A DNA stretch of 7,110 nt, from positions 1 to 7,110 of the forward strand of contig JAISDG010000116.1 in NCBI GenBank assembly GCA_031265015.1. Reading direction: 5' to 3'. The translations under genes and the position numbers were made by a program. The notes under the pieces are model-generated. The model worked only from the letters and a program-made list of their open reading frames with translations. It was not told where the DNA came from and did not search any database. The stretch is from Spirochaetaceae bacterium (GTDB lineage: Bacteria > Spirochaetota > Spirochaetia > Treponematales > Breznakiellaceae). This document shows positions 1-5,005 of this stretch, in pieces; within the stretch, counting starts at the first letter, position 1; each line of letters begins with the position of its first letter.

Positions 1-1
1 T

Positions 2-94
2 GTGGGCAATGCCCAAGAGATGGTAACGCTTAAGGCTAAGGAAGCAAGCGGGAATTGGGGCGCTTCAGTTCGGGACTTTATCATGGCTGCCTAA
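2..94 (+). CDS. C-terminal end of a probable HAD-superfamily phosphatase (5' part outside window)
   Basis: One frame is open from the window edge to TAA at 92-94 and gives about 30 residues: it begins VGNAQEMVTLKAKEASGN and continues WGASVRDFIMAA. In Cof-type and related HAD hydrolases the end of the protein has this form: a (V/M)GNA turn after the last Asp motif, a helix, a residue pair around 'sgN', then a Gly-Val/Ala-Ser-V..fI helix. These are cytoplasmic Mg-dependent phosphatases. The catalytic Asp motifs lie upstream of the window and cannot be seen, so the family call rests only on this tail. The gene ends 78 bp before the next start, and a new promoter candidate lies in that gap, so it is probably a separate transcription unit. 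It could instead be an unrelated tail or chance open frame. Confidence 0.5.
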   Translation: MGNAQEMVTLKAKEASGNWGASVRDFIMAA

Positions 95-138
95 ATGCCC
101 CGAAAAAAAAGTTGCACCCATCTTACCCTGGCACAACG

Positions 139-167
139 TTGAAAAAAGGCGCGGGAGCGGGTACTAT
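139..167 (+). promoter_or_regulatory. Sigma70-type promoter candidate for the small Cys protein-rsgA-mutS2 operon
   Basis: A TTGAAA box (139-144, 5 of 6 to consensus) and a TACTAT box (162-167, 4 of 6) are separated by exactly 17 bp. A start of transcription 6-7 nt after the -10 box would fall at 173-174, which is the ATG of the next gene. The mRNA would then be leaderless or nearly so. An overlapping TATAAG at 165-170 is a better box but needs a 20-bp spacer. This is a prediction from spacing and consensus only. Confidence 0.5.
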
Positions 168-172
168 AAGGC

Positions 173-466
173 ATGTGCTGGTACTGCGGAGACATCATAA
201 CCGAACCGGAACCTATCGGCCGTTCCCTGTACTGTTCCTGCGGAAAGGATCTCCGTTCCTGCCGGAACTGCCGCTTTTATCTCACCGGCGCCCGGGGGGA
301 TTGTTCCGAAACAAACGCGGAACCCCAGTCCGACAAGGAACGGGGAAATTTCTGCGACTGGTTTTCCCTTAATCCCCGGTTCCGTTCCCCCAGTCCGGGG
401 GAACAGAAGGACCGCGGCGCCCGCTCCGGTGCAAAAGCCGCCTTTGACGGCCTCTTTAACGGGTAG
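173..466 (+). CDS. Small eight-cysteine, zinc-ribbon-like conserved protein
   Basis: This 97-residue protein has Cys at 2, 5, 21, 23, 30, 33, 44 and 61. They form CxxC (2-5), CxC (21-23) and CxxC (30-33) pairs followed by RFY, GDC and a DKERGNFCDWF stretch (residues 54-64). The pattern CRFY...DC.E..AE...DKE.ANFCD.F is one I recall from a widespread uncharacterised family of short Cys-rich bacterial proteins. Metal binding (zinc) is inferred from the Cys pairs, and no function is known to me. The tail from about residue 65 is basic and low in complexity. ATG 173 is forced, because an in-frame TAA lies at 167-169; no Shine-Dalgarno stands at a useful distance, which fits a leaderless message. 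It ends 5 nt before rsgA and is probably co-transcribed with it. The protein is cytoplasmic, with no signal peptide or membrane segment. Confidence 0.8.
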   Translation: MCWYCGDIITEPEPIGRSLYCSCGKDLRSCRNCRFYLTGARGDCSETNAEPQSDKERGNFCDWFSLNPRFRSPSPGEQKDRGARSGAKAAFDGLFNG

Positions 467-471
467 CTCCC

Positions 472-1440
472 ATGAGAGGCATTGTACTGCGGGGTTCCCG
501 GAATATCTTTACGGTCCGCGTTGATCACGCCGGGAAAACCGGCGGTTTTGAAAAGTCCGAAATTGAATGTAGAATCAAGGGGAAGGTCCTTAAAGGAATG
601 GAGGGATACTACAATCCCCTGGCTCCGGGGGACCGGGTAACGGTAGAAGCTTCCCGGGAAAAAGGGAAAGCCCTTATCCTGGGGGCGGAAAAACGGCGCA
701 ACCGGCTTACCCGCTTCAACCAAAAGGGACAGAAACCCCAGGTTCTGGCGGCCAATGTGGATATGGCCCTCTGCATGACCAGCCCCGGTTCCCCTCCCTT
801 CAGGCCCCGGTTTCTTGACCGGGTGCTGGTACAGGCGGAAATAGCGGGGATTACGCCGGTCATCCTCTGCAACAAGTGCGATTTGACCGGTCCCGGCGGC
901 ATGGATCCGGATACGGAAGAACGGCTTGAGGATTACCGGCATATCGGCTACGGGGTTCTGCGGATTTCCGCCCAAACCGGCGCGGGGCTGGATGAACTGC
1001 GGGAACTGATGGCGGGAAAGACCTCCGTCCTGCTGGGCCAGTCCGGGGTTGGCAAGACAAGCCTGGTTAACGCCCTGGCCCCTTCCCTTGCCATGCGGAC
1101 CGGCGCCCTCAACGAAAAATACGACCGGGGCAACCATACCACGACCCTTTCGGTGATGCTGGAACTGCCGGATTTTGTTTCCGGCGTTCCCGAAGCGGGA
1201 ACCTTTGTGATCGATACGCCGGGAATCCGGCGCATGGTTCCCGACGGCATCAAGCCGGAGGAAGTGATTCTGTACATGAAGGAATTCTCCTCCCTGGCCG
1301 GCCGCTGTACCTACGGCCTTTCCTGTTCCCACCGCCGCGAACCGGGCTGCAAGGTTATGGAAGCGGTAGCCGCGGGGATGATCCACGAAGACCGGTACGA
1401 AAGCTTTTTGCGGATAAGCGATGAACTGGCAGCATTGTGA
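472..1440 (+). CDS. rsgA: RsgA (YjeQ-type) small ribosomal subunit biogenesis GTPase
   Basis: RsgA is a circularly permuted GTPase that binds the 30S subunit late in assembly, checks the decoding centre and leaves on GTP hydrolysis. The 322 residues have the usual layout and length. An N-terminal OB-fold-like region (about 1-75) is followed by the permuted G domain with G4 NKCD (134-137), G1 GQSGVGKTS (189-197), the Thr-rich switch NHTTT (221-225) and G3 DTPG (248-251). A C-terminal zinc knuckle has ligands C279, C285, H287 and C293 (C-x5-C-x-H-x5-C). The P-loop ends in KT rather than the commoner KS, a conservative change. ATG 472 lies 5 nt after the previous stop. The 3' end overlaps mutS2 by 20 nt, suggesting translational coupling. 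No promoter is visible of its own. Confidence 0.96.
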   Translation: MRGIVLRGSRNIFTVRVDHAGKTGGFEKSEIECRIKGKVLKGMEGYYNPLAPGDRVTVEASREKGKALILGAEKRRNRLTRFNQKGQKPQVLAANVDMALCMTSPGSPPFRPRFLDRVLVQAEIAGITPVILCNKCDLTGPGGMDPDTEERLEDYRHIGYGVLRISAQTGAGLDELRELMAGKTSVLLGQSGVGKTSLVNALAPSLAMRTGALNEKYDRGNHTTTLSVMLELPDFVSGVPEAGTFVIDTPGIRRMVPDGIKPEEVILYMKEFSSLAGRCTYGLSCSHRREPGCKVMEAVAAGMIHEDRYESFLRISDELAAL

Positions 1441-3949
1441 ACGGGCGCTCCGGCTCCTTGAATTTGACCGTATCCGGGAAAGGGCCGCTTCCTGCGCCCT
1501 GGGCGCGGAAGCCGCCCGGCTGATCCGGGAAGAGCCGCCCCTCTTTGACATGGAAGCAGTCAGAACCCGGAAAGCCCTGGTTTCTTCGTTCCGCCGGCTG
1601 CTGGAAAACGCCGGGGGCGAGGACCGGCGGGAACTGCCGGACATCGGCGGCGTGCTGCCCCGGCTGGCGGTGGAAGGGAGCCTCCTGGATTCGGGCGAAA
1701 TCCTGGCCCTGGGATTGTTTCTTGAACGGGGCGAAGAACTGCGCCGTTTTGTCACCCGGGATGAACCCCCGGCCCCGGACGAAGGGCTCAGGGACATAGC
1801 CGCTTCCGCTCCGGACTGTTCCTCCTGCGTTGCGGATATTTTCCGCGTCATCGATCACGAGGGAAAGGTACGGGACCTGCCGGGGATAAAGAAAATCCGT
1901 TCCCGCATCCGGGAACTGGCCAGGGATCTGGAAAACTGCGTTTCCCGCTACGGCGCGGACGACAACACCCGCCGCATGCTCCAGTCGGCTCTTCCGTCCC
2001 AGCGGGATGGAAGGGTCGTCCTGGCGGTCAAGGCGAATTTCCGGGGGCGGATAAAAGGCATTGTCCACGAGGTATCCTCCACGGGACAGACCGTTTTTGT
2101 GGAGCCCGAAGAATCGGTAGAGACCAATAACCAAATCCTTATTGAACAGGCGCGCCTGGACGCGGAAATACGCAGGCTCCTCCGGGAACTGACAACGGCC
2201 CTGGGAGGACGGCGGGATGAACTGGAACAGTTCCATTCCGTGCTGGTGTACCTGGAAAGCCTCCGGGCCAGAGCCCGGTATTCCCTTGAAACCCGGGGCT
2301 GTTTTGCCTCGGAACCGGACCCCCGTTCCGGTACGGGGCTTTTCCTGAAACAGGCCCGCCACCCCCTTTTGGGAAACGGCGTTGTGCCTAACGAAGTTGT
2401 GCCTAACGGACTTGTGCATAACGATGTTGTGCATAACGGCGTTGTGCGTAACGGTACTGTTTACGGCGCCGTTCCCGTTGACCTCCGGATAGATGCCCGG
2501 ACCCGCCAGGTAGTTATTACTGGCCCCAATACGGGGGGCAAGACCGTTACCCTGAAAACCATCGGCCTTTTCGCCCTGATGAACCAGGCGGGCCTGGCCC
2601 TGCCCGCGGAAGAAGCGGTCCTGCCCCTGTTTGACGGAGTGTACGCCGACATAGGGGACGAGCAGTCCATCAGCCAGTCCCTTTCAACCTTTTCCGGCCA
2701 CATGACCAATATTGCCGGTATTATCGGCGAAGCGGCGGAACGGTCCCTGGTGCTGCTGGATGAGCTCGGTTCCGGCACCGATCCGGAAGAGGGCAGCGCC
2801 ATTGCCATGGCAATCCTGGATCACTTTATTGAAAAGAAAAGTACCGTGCTCCTGACCACCCATCACGGCATGCTTAAAAACTACGGGTACAGCCGCGGGG
2901 GGGTGGAAAACGCGTCCCTGGAATTTGACGACCGAACCCTTTCCCCCACCTACCGGATTATCATGGGCATTCCCGGTGAAAGCAGGGCGGTGGATATTGC
3001 CGCCCGGAACGGCCTGCCCCCGGAGCTGGTAGAAAAAGCCCGGACCTATCTGGACAGGGAACGGTCCGATGTTTCGGCGCTGATTTCCGGGTTAAAGGAA
3101 AAGCGCCGGGAACTAGACGAAGCCGCCCGGTCCGCCGGGGAACAGGAGCTGAAACTCCGGGAAGACAGAAGACAGGCGGATTTAAAGGAGCTGTCCCTGC
3201 GGCAGCGGGAATACCAGCTTAAGCGGGAAGGGGCACTGGAATTCCGCCGTTTTCTCCGGGAAAGCCGCAGGCAGCTGGAAAACCTGGTCCGGGAACTCAG
3301 GGAAGGGGAGTTAACCGGAGAAAAGACCCGGGGGGTAAAAGAATTTATCCGCCGGCTGGAAGAAAATTCGGCGGAAGCCGAAGCGGCCCTGGAAGCGGAA
3401 GAAGCGGCTTTGGCCGCCCTGGACCGGGGCGGACATCCTCCCGGCAACGCGGATCCGGCTATAGCCCCGGGGATCGAGGTGACAGCCGGCCCCTCCCGCC
3501 GGCGGGGAAGGGTAGTCCGCCGGGGGAAAAATGATCTCTGGATTGTGGAAACCGGTTCGGTACGGATGAGCTTTCCCGAAAGGGAGCTCGTCCCGGTCCG
3601 GGCTTCCGGCGGAAAAAGCGGCGAAGGCGCCATCGGTGACGCCGTTACCGGCAGCGGCGCCGTTACCGGCAGCGGCTGGACGGCGGACCTTGCCCCGGCG
3701 GAGGCAAAGCTGGAGCTAAACCTGCTGGGCCTGCGGCTGGAAGAAGCCCTGGAGCTGCTGCGCCGGCAGATCGACGGGGCGGCGCTGGCGGGTTTACGGG
3801 AATTTGCCGTAGTCCACGGCAGGGGAGACGGCATCCTGCAGCGGGGCGTCCAGGACTACCTGAAAGAGGATCCCGCGGTGGAGGAGTACCGCTTTTCCCG
3901 CCCGGAACAGGGCGGCTTCGGCAGAACCGAAGTGACGCTGAAAGGATAA
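1421..3949 (+). CDS. mutS2: MutS2 ATPase with C-terminal Smr domain (enlarged by repeat insertions)
   Basis: MutS2 lacks the mismatch-reading domain of MutS. In various bacteria it limits recombination by acting on branched DNA, and in Bacillus it also binds and splits collided ribosomes. The 842 residues begin with a MutS core/lever region (about 1-310, including HEVSSTGQTVFVEP). The ATPase has Walker A GPNTGGKT (368-375), DIGDEQSI (410-417), the STFSGHM signature (422-428) and Walker B LVLLDE (443-448). A long charged coiled coil follows (about 548-667), then a small beta domain (about 684-727), a Gly/Ser linker and the Smr domain (764-842) with HGRG at 799-802. It is about 55 residues longer than the ~785 of Bacillus MutS2, largely because of five-residue repeats at 320-349 and a duplicated hexapeptide at 741-752. 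The usual Smr motif LDLRG/LDLHG reads LNLLG here (766-770), so nuclease activity is doubtful. ATG 1421 lies inside rsgA; no strong Shine-Dalgarno is seen. Confidence 0.95.
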   Translation: MNWQHCERALRLLEFDRIRERAASCALGAEAARLIREEPPLFDMEAVRTRKALVSSFRRLLENAGGEDRRELPDIGGVLPRLAVEGSLLDSGEILALGLFLERGEELRRFVTRDEPPAPDEGLRDIAASAPDCSSCVADIFRVIDHEGKVRDLPGIKKIRSRIRELARDLENCVSRYGADDNTRRMLQSALPSQRDGRVVLAVKANFRGRIKGIVHEVSSTGQTVFVEPEESVETNNQILIEQARLDAEIRRLLRELTTALGGRRDELEQFHSVLVYLESLRARARYSLETRGCFASEPDPRSGTGLFLKQARHPLLGNGVVPNEVVPNGLVHNDVVHNGVVRNGTVYGAVPVDLRIDARTRQVVITGPNTGGKTVTLKTIGLFALMNQAGLALPAEEAVLPLFDGVYADIGDEQSISQSLSTFSGHMTNIAGIIGEAAERSLVLLDELGSGTDPEEGSAIAMAILDHFIEKKSTVLLTTHHGMLKNYGYSRGGVENASLEFDDRTLSPTYRIIMGIPGESRAVDIAARNGLPPELVEKARTYLDRERSDVSALISGLKEKRRELDEAARSAGEQELKLREDRRQADLKELSLRQREYQLKREGALEFRRFLRESRRQLENLVRELREGELTGEKTRGVKEFIRRLEENSAEAEAALEAEEAALAALDRGGHPPGNADPAIAPGIEVTAGPSRRRGRVVRRGKNDLWIVETGSVRMSFPERELVPVRASGGKSGEGAIGDAVTGSGAVTGSGWTADLAPAEAKLELNLLGLRLEEALELLRRQIDGAALAGLREFAVVHGRGDGILQRGVQDYLKEDPAVEEYRFSRPEQGGFGRTEVTLKG
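2378..2467 (+). repeat. In-frame 15-bp tandem repeat inside mutS2 (five copies plus a degenerate sixth)
   Basis: Units of 15 bp start at 2378, 2393, 2408, 2423 and 2438, with core forms such as gttgtgcctaac and gttgtgcataac. A decayed sixth lies at 2453-2467. They encode GVVPN, EVVPN, GLVHN, DVVHN, GVVRN and GTVYG (residues 320-349). The motif vvPNd is the normal sequence of MutS2 proteins just before the ATPase strand, so the array looks like local amplification of a native codon group, leaving the frame intact. Copies 1-2 share cct and 3-4 share cat at the same codon, which suggests stepwise duplication. Confidence 0.9.
3641..3676 (+). repeat. Exact 18-bp direct duplication in the mutS2 linker
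   Basis: The 18-mer gccgttaccggcagcggc occurs twice with no gap (3641-3658 and 3659-3676) and encodes AVTGSG twice (residues 741-752). It lies in the flexible linker between the beta domain and the Smr domain, where an insertion should be tolerated. The exact identity indicates a recent event, probably replication slippage. Confidence 0.9.
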
Positions 3950-4057
3950 AAACCGCGGCTTCCGGGTCAAAAGTCCGTGTTTGCCCGTGTGGGCAACCGA
4001 AGGTTCGTCGTGGTTAAATTTTTTACCACGGACAGGCCCGGACCAACACGGACAAAA
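3946..4057. repeat. Left flank of the repeat region: one stray 21-mer plus a GTCCGTG hairpin
   Basis: A single 21-bp unit related to the main array (3946-3966, with ccgcggcttccggg) starts at the mutS2 stop codon, whose TAA is 3947-3949. It is followed by tcaaaa and a hairpin element at 3973-4053. The outer arms are GTCCGTG (3973-3979) and CACGGAC (4047-4053), and the inner arms CGTGGT (4009-4014) and ACCACG (4025-4030) enclose an A/T loop. A perfect small hairpin, TTGCCC-gtgt-GGGCAA (3981-3996), sits in the left arm. This copy is more diverged than those right of the array. It could end mutS2 transcription, but it lacks the T-run of an intrinsic terminator. Confidence 0.8.
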
Positions 4058-4666
4058 TATAAAGTTCTAATTTCCGGGTTAAAAGCCGCGGCTTTTGACT
4101 TGGAATCCCCGGCTTTTGGGTTAGAATCCCCGGCTTTTGGGTTAAAATCCGCGACTTTTGACTTAAAATCCCCGGCTTTTGACTTGGAATCCGCGGCTTT
4201 TGACCTGGAATCCGCGGCTTTTGACTTGGAATCCGCGACTTTTGGCTTAGAATCCCCGGCTTTTGAGTTAGAATCCCCGGCTTTTGACTTAAAATCCCCG
4301 GCTTTTGGGTTAGAATCCCCGGCTTTTGGGTTAGAATCCCCGGCTTTTGAGTTAAAATCCCCGGCTTTTGGGTTAAAATCCCCGGCTTTTGACTTGAAAG
4401 CCGTGGCTTTTTGGTTGGAAGCCGTGGCTTTTTGGTTGGAAGCCGTGGCTTTTTGGTTGGAAGCCATGGCTTTTGAGTTGGAAGCCATGGCTTTTGAGTT
4501 GGAAGCCATGGCTTTTGAGTTGGAAGCCATGGCTTTTGAGTTGGAAGCCGCAGCTTCTGAGTTGAAAGTCCCGGCTTCCGGGTTAAAAGTTGTAACTTTT
4601 AGGTCAGAAGTTTTAACCTTTAGGTCAGAAGTTCTAACTTCCGGGTCAGAAGTTGTAACTTCCGGG
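4058..4666. repeat. Array of 29 head-to-tail 21-bp palindrome-centred units
   Basis: Starting the register at 4058, the array runs for 609 bp in units of exactly 21 bp with no indel. Each unit is a short dyad plus a 5-7 bp joint (ttgg, ttag, ttaa or tcag on one side; gac, ggg, gag on the other). Subtypes lie in runs. Units at 4079-4393 mostly carry aatcc-NN-ggctt with some gcc forms; 4394-4456 carry AAGCCGTGGCTT; 4457-4540 are four identical copies with AAGCCATGGCTT; 4583-4666 carry AAGTT-NN-AACTT forms. The unit at 4079 contains the perfect 16-bp palindrome aaaagccgcggctttt. Neighbours resemble each other most, as expected from local duplication. One frame is open throughout on each strand, but this follows from a 21-bp period without stops. 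I see no start signal for a gene, so I call it non-coding; its role is unknown. Confidence 0.93.
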
Positions 4667-4672
4667 TCAGGA

Positions 4673-4718
4673 GTCCGTGGTTGAATTCTTTACCACGGAC
4701 CTCACGGACCACACGGAC
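4673..4718. repeat. GTCCGTG hairpin, copy 1 of the right block (left arm shortened)
   Basis: GTCCGTGGT (4673-4681) and ACCACGGAC (4692-4700) form a perfect 9-bp stem around a 10-nt loop containing gaattc. Two more CACGGAC/ACACGGAC heptamers follow on the right (to 4718) without partners on the left, where the 21-bp array ends. This suggests the array replaced or displaced the rest of the left arm. Confidence 0.8.
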
Positions 4719-4742
4719 AAAAGCAAAGATTTCAAACACCAG

Positions 4743-4810
4743 GTCCGTGTTTGTCCGTGAAGGTCCGTGGTTAAATTCTTTACCCCGGACAGACACAGAC
4801 CAACACGGAC
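4743..4810. repeat. GTCCGTG hairpin, copy 2
   Basis: Three GTCCGTG heptamers (4743, 4753, 4763) are mirrored on the right by ccccggac (4783-4790), cacagac (4794-4800) and cacggac (4804-4810). The loop is ttaaattcttta. The right arm has two substitutions relative to copies 1 and 3. Confidence 0.8.
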
Positions 4811-4834
4811 AAAAGCAAAGATTTCAAACAACAG

Positions 4835-4909
4835 GTCCGTGTCTGTCCGTGAGGTCCGTAGTTAAATTCCGAATTCAAAATAACCACGGACCTCACGGAC
4901 CACACGGAC
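4835..4909. repeat. GTCCGTG hairpin, copy 3 (strongest stem)
   Basis: The left arm has heptamers at 4835, 4845 and 4854, and the right arm returns them up to 4909. GTCCGTGAGGTCCGT and ACGGACCTCACGGAC match perfectly over 15 bp. The full stem is about 28 bp with one bulge and a mismatch. The loop is longer than in the other copies and includes gaattc. Confidence 0.82.
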
Positions 4910-4933
4910 AAAAGCAAAGATTTCAAACACCAG

Positions 4934-5000
4934 GTCCGTGTCTGTCCGTGAGGTCCGTGGTTAAATTCTTTACCCCGGACAGACACGGGCCAACACGGGC
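4934..5000. repeat. GTCCGTG hairpin, copy 4, abutting the minus-strand gene
   Basis: The left arm (4934-4970) has three intact heptamers and a ttaaattcttta loop. The right arm is altered to ccccggac, cacgggc and cacgggc (to 5000). It lies immediately downstream of the minus-strand gene's stop codon (5006-5008), so a transcript of that gene would run straight into this hairpin. It could protect the 3' end or aid termination, although no T-run follows it. Confidence 0.78.
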
Positions 5001-5005
5001 AGACA

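Larger units (their letters stand above)
4667..5000. repeat. Tandem block of four long GTCCGTG hairpins with a conserved 24-bp spacer
   Basis: Four inverted-repeat elements lie at 4673-4718, 4743-4810, 4835-4909 and 4934-5000. The full-length copies have arms made of three GTCCGTG-like heptamers (and CACGGAC on the return side) around an A/T-rich loop based on ttaaattcttta. The first copy keeps only one heptamer in its left arm. Between them a 24-bp spacer containing aaagcaaagatttcaaa recurs at 4719-4742, 4811-4834 and 4910-4933, so the repeat period is 92 then 99 bp. The block starts right after the 21-bp array and stops 5 bp before the stop codon of the minus-strand gene. Possible roles are RNA or cruciform hairpins, or protein-binding sites; nothing visible decides. 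Confidence 0.92.

Noticed and set aside
104..140. Terminator or hairpin after the HAD-like gene
   Set aside because: Only a 4-bp gttg/caac pairing was found, and the nearby homopolymer is A rather than T on the transcript strand.
55..372. + strand frame from TTG at 55
   Set aside because: It overlaps the tail of the HAD-like gene and most of the eight-Cys gene in another frame, and its composition has no family resemblance.
277..1851. Long - strand frame (524 residues) opposite rsgA and mutS2
   Set aside because: It is antisense to two well-recognised genes and low in complexity (Ser/Arg-rich), a usual shadow in GC-rich coding DNA.
4009..4053. Intrinsic terminator after mutS2
   Set aside because: A stem is present, but its T-run lies in the loop rather than after the stem, and the stem is followed by gacaaaa rather than T's.
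3967..4530. A 187-residue - strand protein across the repeat array
   Set aside because: It starts at an ATG created by the CCATGG centre of a palindrome, has no start signal, and is the complement of the same repeats.
3977..4684. A 235-residue + strand protein across the repeat array
   Set aside because: It would start at a GTG inside the left hairpin without a ribosome binding site and consists only of the 21-bp repeat read through. The opposite strand is equally open. Kept only as a low-interest finding.
4058..5000. CRISPR array
   Set aside because: The 21-bp units abut with no unique spacers, and the 24-bp 'spacers' between GTCCGTG hairpins are nearly identical to each other. No cas gene is present.
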